In this document: positions 16,552 to 24,403 of the stretch, piece after piece | Layout: every line of letters begins with the position of its first letter | Numbering within the stretch: the first letter of the stretch is position 1 | DNA from: CALKXV01 sp965228905 | GTDB lineage: Bacteria > Pseudomonadota > Alphaproteobacteria > Rhodobacterales > Rhodobacteraceae | Assembly (NCBI GenBank): GCA_965228905.1 | Contig: CBDDII010000003.1 | Coordinates: 558,001-622,000 of the forward strand | Reading direction: 5' to 3' | DNA length: 64,000 nt | Notes under the pieces: generated by a model | The model's input: the letters and a program-made list of their open reading frames with translations, nothing else | Databases searched by the model: none | Told to the model about the DNA's origin: nothing | Position numbers and translations under genes: made by a program

Positions 16552-18354
16552 ATGACAACTGAAGATAACGATAACGCTGCGGAATCGTTCGAAGTGTTGA
16601 ATGCTAACCTCGCCCGAATCGAGGAACTTTCGACCCGTCTTGTCTCGGCAATGTCCCAAAAAAAGCAGATAAATCCCGGTCTTCAGGGGCCCGGACAGGA
16701 TTTGTTTGCAAAGGCAGCAGTTGCCTATTCGAACGAGATGATCAACTCGCCCGAAAAGCTGTTCGAGAATCAGGTCGAGTACTGGGGCAAGGCGCTGACC
16801 CACTATATGGATGTGCAGCAAAACCTGATCCAGGGGGTCTTGGCACCGCCCGAGGATGACACGCCAAGCGATCCGCGCTTTGCCAATCCGCTCTGGTCCG
16901 AGCATCCCTATTTCAACTTTATCAAGCAACAGTACCTGATGTCGGCCGAAGCGGTATCCGAAGCGGTCGATGGTCTGGACGATCTGGACGACACGGACCG
17001 GAAGCGCCTGCGGTATTTCACCCGCCAGATCGTCGACATGATGAGCCCTACGAATTTTCTGGGCACAAATCCCGATGCCCTGACCAAGGCCGTGGAAACC
17101 AACGGTCAGTCATTGGTGGACGGGCTGGAGAATCTTGTGCGCGACATCGAGAACGCCGATGGCGAGTTGATGGTTACCCTGTCCGACAAGAACGCCTTTG
17201 AACTTGGTCGCAACATCGGAACCGCTGAGGGATCGGTCGTTTACCGCAACGAGATCATGGAGTTGATCCAGTACGCGCCAAGTACGAAGACGGTACACAA
17301 GACGCCGCTTGTAATCTTTCCGCCCTGGATCAACCGTTTCTACATTCTTGACCTGAAAGAAAAGAACAGCCTGATCAGATGGATCGTCGATCAGGGCTAT
17401 ACCCTGTTCGTTGTCTCTTGGAAGAACCCCGATGCCAGCTATCGCGATTTCGGAATGGGCGATTACATCGAAAAGGGTTTCCTTACGGCCGTCGAACAGG
17501 TCAAGGCAATCACGGGCGAAGAGCAGGTCAACGCGGTCGGCTATTGTATCGCCGGAACGACGCTATCGCTTGCACTGGCCCTGATGGAAAAGCGTGGTGA
17601 CAAGTCGATCAAGTCGGCCACCTTTTTCACCACGCTCACCGATTTTGCCGATCAGGGTGAGTTCAGTGTTTTCCTGACAGACGATTTCGTGGATGCCATC
17701 GAAGAGCAGTCCGAGCGTGTCGGCGTGCTTGAATACTTCATCATGAGTCGGACGTTCAGTTACCTGCGCTCGAACGACCTGATCTATGGGCCTGCAATCC
17801 GCAGCTACATGCTGGGCGAGGCGCCGCCGGCCTTTGACCTGTTGTACTGGAACGGGGACGGTACGCATTTGCCGGCCGCCATGTTGATGGAATATCTGCG
17901 GGGCCTTTGTCAGCAGAACAGTTTCGTCACGGGTGGTTTCGAAGTGTTGGGCGAAAAGGTGCAGGCGAGCGACGTCAAGATTCCCGTTTGCTCTATCGCC
18001 TGCGAGACTGACCACATCGCCGCTTGGAGATCGTGTTACAGCGGGTTCCGAAAATTCGGCAGCCGTTCCAAGAAGTTCATTCTTTCCGAGTCGGGCCATA
18101 TCGCCGGTATCGTCAATCCGCCTTCGAAGAAGAAGTACGGACACTATACGAACGAGGACCTGTCGGAGGCTTCGGAAGGCTGGAAGAATGGTGCCGACTT
18201 TCACGATGGAAGCTGGTGGCCTGCCTGGGAATCCTGGTTGAAATCGCGGTCCGGAAAAAAGGTCCCGGCACGCGTTCCTGGCAGCGAAAAAATGCATCCT
18301 ATCTTGGATGCTGCGCCGGGAACATACGTTAAGGAAGTGGTCAAGGTGGACTAA
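16552..18354 (+). CDS. phaC: Class I poly(R)-hydroxyalkanoic acid synthase PhaC
   Basis: A 600-residue class I PHA synthase that polymerises 3-hydroxyacyl-CoA on the granule surface. The catalytic triad is visible: Cys332 in GYCIAGT (lipase-like box), Asp487 in CETDHIAAW and His516 in SESGHIAG. The PhaC N-terminal domain lies around 90-260 (NPLWSEHPYFNFIKQQYL) and the conserved PPWINRFYILDL near 257. The length is normal. It is followed after 134 bases by the phasin gene with operator-like repeats between them. Confidence 0.96.
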   Translation: MTTEDNDNAAESFEVLNANLARIEELSTRLVSAMSQKKQINPGLQGPGQDLFAKAAVAYSNEMINSPEKLFENQVEYWGKALTHYMDVQQNLIQGVLAPPEDDTPSDPRFANPLWSEHPYFNFIKQQYLMSAEAVSEAVDGLDDLDDTDRKRLRYFTRQIVDMMSPTNFLGTNPDALTKAVETNGQSLVDGLENLVRDIENADGELMVTLSDKNAFELGRNIGTAEGSVVYRNEIMELIQYAPSTKTVHKTPLVIFPPWINRFYILDLKEKNSLIRWIVDQGYTLFVVSWKNPDASYRDFGMGDYIEKGFLTAVEQVKAITGEEQVNAVGYCIAGTTLSLALALMEKRGDKSIKSATFFTTLTDFADQGEFSVFLTDDFVDAIEEQSERVGVLEYFIMSRTFSYLRSNDLIYGPAIRSYMLGEAPPAFDLLYWNGDGTHLPAAMLMEYLRGLCQQNSFVTGGFEVLGEKVQASDVKIPVCSIACETDHIAAWRSCYSGFRKFGSRSKKFILSESGHIAGIVNPPSKKKYGHYTNEDLSEASEGWKNGADFHDGSWWPAWESWLKSRSGKKVPARVPGSEKMHPILDAAPGTYVKEVVKVD

Positions 18355-18384
18355 ACCACTGTAAAATAACGAAACAAAAATTTG

Positions 18385-18422
18385 CTGCACTGCAGAATAA
18401 TCCTTGCAATGCTGCGGTGCAG
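18385..18422. promoter_or_regulatory. Tandem CTGC-N3-GCAG operators upstream of the phasin gene
   Basis: Two exact CTGC-N3-GCAG palindromes occur at 18385-18395 (centre ACT) and 18412-18422 (centre GGT), 27 bases apart, with a TTGCAA between them. The second extends to TGCTGC/GCAGCA. From memory, CTGC-N3-GCAG is the sequence reported for PhaR, the PHB-responsive repressor, in Rhodobacter sphaeroides. Position 65-100 bases before phaP fits autoregulated phasin expression. Confidence 0.6.
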
Positions 18423-18488
18423 CAAGTATATACCTCCTGTAAGCAATCGGGCGGGTCTCACCCGCTGATCTAAAACTGGAGAGAGACC

Positions 18489-18935
18489 ATGGCCAAGGCC
18501 ACCACCGACTACAACAAGATGATGAAAGACATGCTGGGCGCATTCCCTGTTGATACCGCTGCCTACCAGGAAGCTTTCAAGAGCCAGGCAAGCTTTGCCG
18601 ACAAGATGTCGAAAGTTGTCCTCGACGCTGCCGAGAAGTCGACCGAGATTTCCGCAGGTTGGACGAAGTCGACCATCGGCAAGCTGGGCGTTGTGTCCAA
18701 CCTCAAGGACGATCCTGCCGACTACACCAAAGCCATCACGGACTTTGCTTCGTCGCAGGCCGAGATGAGCGCTGAATCGATGGCTGCTTTCGCTGAAGTT
18801 GCCAAGAAAGTTCAGATGGACACTGTCGAGCTTCTGATGGCTGCTGGCAAGGAAGCTGGCGAAGACGCTCAGAAAGCTGTCAAGAAAGCCACCGACGAGC
18901 TGACTGCTGCCGCCAAGAAAGCGACTGCAAAGTAA
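18489..18935 (+). CDS. phaP: Phasin family protein (PHB granule-associated)
   Basis: A 148-residue, almost entirely helical protein rich in Ala, Lys and Glu, matching the phasin family: NKMMKDMLGAFPVDTAAYQEAFKSQASFADKM at the start, amphipathic central helices, and a lysine/alanine tail (AKKATAK). Phasins coat PHB granules and limit their size. GGAGAGA lies before the ATG. Two PhaR-like operators stand upstream and a strong terminator follows, so it is probably a single-gene, highly expressed transcript. In many relatives the repressor gene phaR comes next; here it does not. Confidence 0.9.
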   Translation: MAKATTDYNKMMKDMLGAFPVDTAAYQEAFKSQASFADKMSKVVLDAAEKSTEISAGWTKSTIGKLGVVSNLKDDPADYTKAITDFASSQAEMSAESMAAFAEVAKKVQMDTVELLMAAGKEAGEDAQKAVKKATDELTAAAKKATAK

Positions 18936-18981
18936 TCGAGTTTACTGATCGCCGACTACCTCCCTGTCGGCATCATCCTCT

Positions 18982-19011
18982 GGCGGGCCCGAGCGGCCCG
19001 CCATTTTTGTT
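18982..19011 (+). terminator. Rho-independent terminator after phaP
   Basis: A perfect 8-bp stem (GGCGGGCC/GGCCCGCC) with a five-base loop is followed by ATTTTTGTT. It ends the phasin transcript just before the stop of the convergent receiver gene. Confidence 0.85.
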
Positions 19012-19454
19012 CAACCCCGGTCCGTCGGAACTGCGACGTTCCCATGGTCGGTAACTGAGCCGCCTTGATCCAAAGTCGGCCGGCGCACAAATGCGCGTTG
19101 CAGCGCGGCTTTCAGACGGGGAAGGCTGAGCGGCTTTTCAACGAATTCAAACCCCCGCGTCGCAAGCGCCATCTCTTCGGCGTTGAAACCGGACATGAAG
19201 ACGATGCGCACACCTTTCCTGGCAAGAGTACGTCCGAGTTCAACCGTTTGCGTGTTCCGATCGAGGTTGACGTCCAGAAGGGCGACATCAAGTTGTTCGG
19301 TCTCGGCGATCTGTTTGGCGTCGGACAGGCTGGTTGCGAAAAAAATCTCACGATAGCCGAGAGTCGAAAGCAACTCTTCCAAGTGCGCAACGATTGATAC
19401 TTCGTCCTCAACAAGAAGAATGCACTTTCCAGTAAGTAGTCCGGTTCGGTTCAT
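19011..19454 (-). CDS. Single-domain response regulator
   Basis: A 147-residue protein made of one receiver domain (about residues 8-125). The acidic pocket is in LLVEDE, the phospho-accepting Asp in LDVALLDVNLD near residue 57, the conserved Ser/Thr position in IVFMSG and the lysine in FVEKPLS. No output domain follows; the last 20 residues look disordered. It probably works by protein-protein contact in a phosphorelay. It occupies the place where phaR usually lies in related pha loci. No kinase is adjacent. Confidence 0.85.
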   Translation of the reverse strand: MNRTGLLTGKCILLVEDEVSIVAHLEELLSTLGYREIFFATSLSDAKQIAETEQLDVALLDVNLDRNTQTVELGRTLARKGVRIVFMSGFNAEEMALATRGFEFVEKPLSLPRLKAALQRAFVRRPTLDQGGSVTDHGNVAVPTDRG

Positions 19455-19760
19455 GAGGTATTCTCTGGCGCTTTTTTCAATTCAACCAAGGGACGAAAGA
19501 AATGCCTTTCGTCCCAATTACACAATCTATACGTGTACTTAAACTAAGTTAAATTTCCAAGAAATTTTGTGGCTTGAGGCTGCAAAACAGCCGAACGATG
19601 CACAAAAGCCCGACAAACCCGGTTTGTTTACCAGTTGGGCTGGTGGTAAAAAGCAGACGCGAATGCCGTCAAACTTTCCCGAAGGTAAGCACAAACTCGT
19701 TCTTTCATTGGAAAGGTGTCACCCATATAGTGCCAAAAACGAGGGATAGCGGGCAGAGCA
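19455..19760. other. Divergent intergenic region between receiver gene and mipZ
   Basis: A 306-base, relatively AT-rich gap with no supported gene. It contains TTAA-N6-TTAA near 19538-19551, one base short of the CtrA spacing, and presumably carries promoters for both flanking genes. No terminator or repeat is seen. Confidence 0.4.
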
Positions 19761-20570
19761 TTGGCGCATATTATTGTCGTGGGGAACGAAAAGGGCGGTG
19801 CGGGAAAATCCACCGTTTCGATGCATATTGCCACAGCGCTGGTTCGGTTGGGGCATTCAGTTGGGGTTCTGGACCTGGACCTTCGACAGCGAAGCTTCGG
19901 GCGATACGTCGACAACCGGTTGAAGTTCATGGCCGCAGAAGGGTTGGACCTGCCTTGCCCGACTTACCGGGAACTGCCGAAACTGTCGCCCGACAGCCTT
20001 GGTCCTGGTGAGAATATCTATGACCAGAGACTGTCCGCAGCCGTTACGGGCCTGGAAGACGAGGTGGAGTTCATCCTGATCGACTGCCCCGGGTCTCACA
20101 CCCGTCTAAGTCAGGTGGCGCATTCGCTGGCCGACACGCTGGTGACCCCGTTGAACGACAGTTTCGTCGATTTCGATCTTTTGGCGCACACGGATCCACG
20201 CTCTGGCAAGGTTCTGGGGCCTTCGGTCTATTCCGAGATGGTCTGGAACGCGCGACAGTTGAGGGCGCAAGCGGGGCTGGAACCGATCGACTGGGTTGTG
20301 GTGCGCAATCGTGTCGGGGCCCAGGCCATGCACAACAAGAAAAAGATGGCCGAAGCTGTGCAGACACTCGCCAAGCGCATCGGGTTTCGCGTTGCGCCGG
20401 GCTTCGCGGAACGTGTTATTTTCCGCGAGCTTTTTCCACGCGGGCTTACCCTGTTGGACCTGCGCGACATCGGGGTTCAGAACCTGAACCTGTCTAACGT
20501 CGCGGCACGTCAGGAGCTTCGCGAGTTGGTCAAGGAATTGCGCCTGCCGGGCGTCACGGTTGATTTTTAG
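19761..20570 (+). CDS. mipZ: Division-plane positioning ATPase MipZ
   Basis: A 269-residue ParA-superfamily ATPase. The deviant Walker A motif is at the N-terminus (VVGNEKGGAGKSTVSMHIA), with LDLDLRQRSFGRYVDNR and FILIDCPGSHTRLSQVAHSLADTLVTPLNDSFVDFDLL following, which identify MipZ rather than a plasmid ParA. MipZ dimers form gradients from ParB-parS and block FtsZ assembly away from midcell. The start is a TTG at 19761 because the P-loop begins within ten codons and no ATG is available. The 3' end overlaps a convergent gene by 17 bases. Confidence 0.93.
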   Translation: MAHIIVVGNEKGGAGKSTVSMHIATALVRLGHSVGVLDLDLRQRSFGRYVDNRLKFMAAEGLDLPCPTYRELPKLSPDSLGPGENIYDQRLSAAVTGLEDEVEFILIDCPGSHTRLSQVAHSLADTLVTPLNDSFVDFDLLAHTDPRSGKVLGPSVYSEMVWNARQLRAQAGLEPIDWVVVRNRVGAQAMHNKKKMAEAVQTLAKRIGFRVAPGFAERVIFRELFPRGLTLLDLRDIGVQNLNLSNVAARQELRELVKELRLPGVTVDF

Positions 20571-21033
20571 AAGTTTCCCGGCGCGTGAAGGCGCTTCGCA
20601 CGATGTGCGAGACTGTCCGCGAAAAGCCGTTCTGGCGAGGTCCGGATTGTTCCTGATCGTCGTCAGCCAGTTCCTGTTGCGTACGTATGGGCTGGAACGC
20701 AGGTGAGCCGTTCGGTTGCTGAGAAGGATCCGGAATTTCCTTTTTGTTCATAGGCTTCCGCTGGCGCCAGACAGGAAAACACAGAACAACCGAAATCGCG
20801 ATCATGAAGAAAACAACGGCCAGAAGAGTCTGTCTGACGCGGGTCAGGTACAACAGATCCGATGCGCCTCCGTCGCGTGATTGCCCAAGGGCTGCGGCGG
20901 CGTTCATCTGGTCCTGATGATAGCCAATAGCCATCCAGGCCGCAAAACAGAGAGCTGCGGCCATGAGCCATGTGCGCGGCAGAAAGAACGCAGAGATGAC
21001 GCGATTTGCCAATGGGATACCGTTGCGAAGCAC
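20554..21033 (-). CDS. Hypothetical two-pass membrane protein
   Basis: A protein of up to 159 residues with two hydrophobic segments (TWLMAAALCFAAWMAIGY near 21-38 and TLLAVVFFMIAISVVLCFPVW near 69-89) and a polar, Gln/Pro/Arg-rich C-terminal tail. I recognise no family. The start is uncertain: a GTG at 21033 opens the frame but no clear ribosome-binding site is visible. It overlaps the 3' end of mipZ in convergent orientation. Confidence 0.55.
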   Translation of the reverse strand: MLRNGIPLANRVISAFFLPRTWLMAAALCFAAWMAIGYHQDQMNAAAALGQSRDGGASDLLYLTRVRQTLLAVVFFMIAISVVLCFPVWRQRKPMNKKEIPDPSQQPNGSPAFQPIRTQQELADDDQEQSGPRQNGFSRTVSHIVRSAFTRRETSKNQP

Positions 21034-21107
21034 TTGTCAGTGAACGTCAATATCGCCGCTCAAATTGGCAGCTTCATGGCGGATTCGCGACGGTATTTCT
21101 GCCGGGT

Positions 21108-22088
21108 CTACAGGCTGTCCCGGCCGTGTGGCTCTGCCCAGTCAAGTATCGGATTTATCGGGATAATCCGGTTCGGATTGATGGTGTCGTGGCTGTAGTG
21201 ATAGTGGCGCACGATGTGGTCGAAATTAACGGTTTCGGCGACCCCGTTCCATTGGTAGAGCTCGCGCGTGTAGGCCCAGAGGTTGGGGTACTCGCGCAGG
21301 AAGGCGCGGTTGCACTTGAAGTGGGTGTGATAGACCAGATCGAATCGGAACAGCGTGGTGGCAAGACGCCAGTCGGCCTCGGTGATCTGGTCGCCCATAA
21401 GATAACGCTTTGAAGACAGAAGGTTTTCTAGCCAATCCATCGTTTCGAACAGCTCGGTCACGGCTTCGTCGTAAGCCTCTTGCGAGGTTGCGAAACCCGA
21501 ACGATAGACGCCGTTGTTGAGCGTGTCGTAGATGCGGGCGTTCACTTTCTCGATGTCGTCGCGCAGTTCTTCGGGCCAGAAATCGTCAGTGTTTCCAGTG
21601 ACTTCGTTGAAGGCACTGTTGAACATGCGGATGATTTCAGAAGACTCGTTGGAGACGATCTTGCCTTGTGCCTTGTCCCAGAGCACAGGGACCGTCACGC
21701 GGCCCGTCATGTCGGGGACAGCCCTGAGGTAAACGTCGCGCATGTAGGGCAGATCGAAGAGTGTATCGCCGGTCGCGCCGTCGAAGTCGGTTTCGAAGGT
21801 CCAGCCTTCGGAAAGCATTTCGGGATGCACGACCGAGACGGTGATCAGATCTTCCAAACCCTTGAGTTTGCGGAAGATAAGCGTCCGATGCGCCCAGGGG
21901 CAGGCATAGGAAACATAGAGGTGATAACGGTTTGCTTCCGCCTTGAATCCGCCCTCGCCCGAGGGGCCGGGGCTGCCATCGGCGGTGACCCAGTTGCGGA
22001 ACTTGGCCTCTTGCCGTTCGAATTTTCCACCGCTGGACTTGGTGTCGTACCACTTGTCCTGCCACTTGCCGTCTACGAGTAAACCCAT
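21108..22088 (-). CDS. Glutathionyl-hydroquinone reductase (Xi-class GST, YqjG-like)
   Basis: A 326-residue glutathione transferase of the Xi class. The catalytic cysteine is in YVSYACPWAHRTLI near residue 60, after the family-typical start GLLVDGKWQDKWYDTKSSGGKF. The helical C-terminal domain contains DWLENLLSSKRYLMGDQITEADWRL. These enzymes reduce glutathionyl-hydroquinones formed from quinone stress. AAGGAG precedes the ATG at 22088. It appears to be monocistronic. Confidence 0.92.
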   Translation of the reverse strand: MGLLVDGKWQDKWYDTKSSGGKFERQEAKFRNWVTADGSPGPSGEGGFKAEANRYHLYVSYACPWAHRTLIFRKLKGLEDLITVSVVHPEMLSEGWTFETDFDGATGDTLFDLPYMRDVYLRAVPDMTGRVTVPVLWDKAQGKIVSNESSEIIRMFNSAFNEVTGNTDDFWPEELRDDIEKVNARIYDTLNNGVYRSGFATSQEAYDEAVTELFETMDWLENLLSSKRYLMGDQITEADWRLATTLFRFDLVYHTHFKCNRAFLREYPNLWAYTRELYQWNGVAETVNFDHIVRHYHYSHDTINPNRIIPINPILDWAEPHGRDSL

Positions 22089-22173
22089 GAGATGCTCCTT
22101 CCTGGGTCACTACATAGCGCCGCACCGCCCGGTGTCACGTGACAGTTTCTGTGCAAAAGTGAACATATGTTTT

Positions 22174-22217
22174 ACGTCGGTATTACGTCGGTATCGCGTC
22201 GGTATCGCGTCGGTGGA
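22174..22217. repeat. Four 11-bp tandem repeats
   Basis: Four head-to-tail 11-base units built on (A/G)CGTCGGTATT or a close variant lie between the GST gene and phoX (ACGTCGGTATT, ACGTCGGTATC, GCGTCGGTATC, GCGTCGGTGGA). The 11-base period equals about one helical turn. Confidence 0.8.
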
Positions 22218-22238
22218 CGGATCAATGGCGGCAGGACG

Positions 22239-22264
22239 AAAAGACCCGGCAAATCCGCCGGGTC
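22239..22264 (-). terminator. Terminator after phoX
   Basis: On the minus strand an 8-bp perfect stem GACCCGGC/GCCGGGTC with a six-base loop is followed by TTTT, about 40 bases after the phoX stop. Confidence 0.8.
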
Positions 22265-22301
22265 TGTCACTTTGTGATGGCCGTCATAGGGCCGGAAAGG
22301 G

Positions 22302-24209
22302 TCAGCCGACGAGGCCGCCGTCTTCGCGCCAGACGGCAACGATGGAAGATCGCGCCAGCGTGCCGTCGCCATCGGGGAAGGGCGAGGCGGGGTGCTGGAT
22401 GCCGACGAACATGGTGCGCCGATCCGCCGACCAGGTGAGGCCGGTGACTTCGGAGCCGTTGGGGCCGGTCAGGAAGCGGCGGATTTCGCCTGTGACCGGA
22501 TCGCCCGCCAGCATCTGGTTGTTGCCCTGACCTTCGAAGTCGCCTTCGTTGTCGTCATCGCCATCGGTCTGGATCCAGAGGATGCCGGCACTGTCGAACA
22601 TCATGCCGTCGGGCGAGTTGAACATGTTGCCTTCGTTGATGTTGGGCGAACCGGCGTAGGCATCGGAGTGAACCTTGGGATTGCCCGCCATGCAGTAGAG
22701 ATCCCAACGGAAGGTGTCGGCGGCATGGTCGTCGTTCGACGGATACCAGCGGACCACCTGACCATAACCGTTTTCGGAGCGCGGGTTCGGGGCGTTGAGC
22801 GTCATTTCCTGACCGGCGGCATTGGTGCGCAGCTTGCCCTCGTTCACTGAATTGCGGCGCGAGTTGTTGGTCAGGGCGCAATAGCCTTCGGCGGCCACCG
22901 GGTTGACGGCCACCCATTCGGGGCGGTCCATCGTGGTGGCGCCGACGGCGGTGGCGGCCTGGCGGGTCATGACGCAGATTTCCGCCTGTGCCATGCCGGT
23001 GGCTTCCTCGGTCAGTTCCACCCATTCGCCGGTGCCATCCCAGTTGAATTTGGCGGTGAACAGACGGCCGTTTTCCATCAGGTCGTCGGTGTCGCCGCCG
23101 GGCGCATAGGTGTTGTTCGAGATGTATTTATACATGTATTCGCCCCGCTCATCGTCGCCCATGTAGACGACAAGGTGACCCGAGGGCGCGATCACGCAGG
23201 CGGCGTTTTCATGCTTGAAGCGCCCCAAGGCGGTGCGTTTCTTCGGCGTCGAGGTGGGATCGGAGGGGTCGATCTCGGTGATGTAGCCGTGGCGATAGGG
23301 CTCGTTCGGGTTTTTCGAGATGTCATAGCGGGCGTCGTGGACTTCGTAGGCATAGCGGCCTTCGAGATTGATGCCGTAGCGTTTGAAATCTTCGGGGCGT
23401 TCGAAGCCTTCGTCGGTGGAGCCGAAGTAGCCGTTGAAGTTTTCTTCGCAGGTCAGGTAGGTGCCCCAGGGGGTTTTCCCCGCACCGCAGTTGTTCATGG
23501 TGCCAAGAACAAGGGTGCCGGTTGGGTCGGCGTCGGTTTTCAGTAGGTCATGACCGGCGGCAGGGCCGGTGATGGCGATTTCGCTCTGGTGGGTGATGCG
23601 GCGGTTGAAGGGGCTGTCGACGACGACTTCCCAGCCGTTTTCCCCACGGGCGACTTCGAAGACATTCACGCCCTGAAGTTTTTGCAGAACGGCAACGTCA
23701 TCGGCGCTGACGATCTCGCCGCCCGAGCCGATCAGGTTGATCTTGGTGTTCACGTATTCGGAATTGACGGCGATCACTTCGTGGCCGTCGATGTCGAACA
23801 ATTCCATACCGTCGGTGTTTTCACCAAAGACGCGATCGGCCTTGTCGGCGGGCAGGGTTTCGGTCTGGCTGAATGCAGGGGCGTCGGAAAACAGCGGGTC
23901 GCCATATCGCACGAGCGTGGACCATTGATAGCCGCCCGGCACATGGACGGTAAAGTCGGTCTGGGCGGGCAGGTTTTCAAACGGAAAGCGGCTGGCGGCG
24001 TGACCGGCGGCCTGGGCGCTGGTAGAGGAAAGGAGGTTCGCCGTGCCAAAGACGGCAGCGCCCGATCCGAAGGCAAGTGCGCCGCCCAGGAAACCGCGGC
24101 GGCTGACGGCCTCTTCCACGACCTTGTCGAAATCATTGGTGGCGGGGCGGGGATCGTTCAGCTCGTCCCAATCGTCCCAGCTGAGGTCGTTTACGTCGAT
24201 GTCTTTCAT
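22302..24209 (-). CDS. phoX: PhoX-family alkaline phosphatase, Tat-exported
   Basis: A 635-residue PhoX (DUF839) phosphatase that releases phosphate from organic esters outside the cytoplasm using calcium and iron. A twin-arginine signal (SRRGFLGGALAFGSGAAVFG) is at about residues 36-60. The mature part contains family blocks such as GTMNNCGAGKTPWGTYLTCEENFNGYFG, RFKHENAACVIAPSGHLVVYMGDDERGEYMYKYIS and SPDGMMFDSAGILWIQTDGDDDNEGDF. AGGGAG precedes the ATG at 24209. A three-unit Pho box lies 95 bases upstream, indicating PhoB control under phosphate limitation. A terminator follows. Confidence 0.93.
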   Translation of the reverse strand: MKDIDVNDLSWDDWDELNDPRPATNDFDKVVEEAVSRRGFLGGALAFGSGAAVFGTANLLSSTSAQAAGHAASRFPFENLPAQTDFTVHVPGGYQWSTLVRYGDPLFSDAPAFSQTETLPADKADRVFGENTDGMELFDIDGHEVIAVNSEYVNTKINLIGSGGEIVSADDVAVLQKLQGVNVFEVARGENGWEVVVDSPFNRRITHQSEIAITGPAAGHDLLKTDADPTGTLVLGTMNNCGAGKTPWGTYLTCEENFNGYFGSTDEGFERPEDFKRYGINLEGRYAYEVHDARYDISKNPNEPYRHGYITEIDPSDPTSTPKKRTALGRFKHENAACVIAPSGHLVVYMGDDERGEYMYKYISNNTYAPGGDTDDLMENGRLFTAKFNWDGTGEWVELTEEATGMAQAEICVMTRQAATAVGATTMDRPEWVAVNPVAAEGYCALTNNSRRNSVNEGKLRTNAAGQEMTLNAPNPRSENGYGQVVRWYPSNDDHAADTFRWDLYCMAGNPKVHSDAYAGSPNINEGNMFNSPDGMMFDSAGILWIQTDGDDDNEGDFEGQGNNQMLAGDPVTGEIRRFLTGPNGSEVTGLTWSADRRTMFVGIQHPASPFPDGDGTLARSSIVAVWREDGGLVG

Positions 24210-24303
24210 TGCTGTCTCCCTGACATGCGGTGTTAGGTGGATCGCGATGCTGCCACCCGGGCGGCATTCCGGGCGGACAGTGGGGAGAAAGCGCAAAACC
24301 CGC

Positions 24304-24332
24304 GTGACGGTTTTGTAACATGCGAATGACAC
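24304..24332 (-). promoter_or_regulatory. Three-unit Pho box upstream of phoX
   Basis: Read on the minus strand, three 7-base units separated by 4-base spacers occur: GTGTCAT, ATGTTAC and CCGTCAC, with an 11-base period. They match the CTGTCAT/CTGTCAC Pho-box half sites at 6, 5 and 6 of 7 positions. The array faces phoX, whose start codon lies 95 bases downstream. It also lies 72 bases from the divergent GSCFA gene. Confidence 0.6.
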
Positions 24333-24403
24333 CCGCGCCGCGTTGACCCTTTCGGGTGGTTCGGGCAGTTTGGTGACAAGCAACCGGAGCAACCGGGCAG
24401 GAG

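Noticed and set aside
19538..19551. TTAA-N6-TTAA upstream of mipZ as a CtrA site.
   Set aside because: Spacing is six, not seven, and the region is AT-rich, so a chance match is likely.
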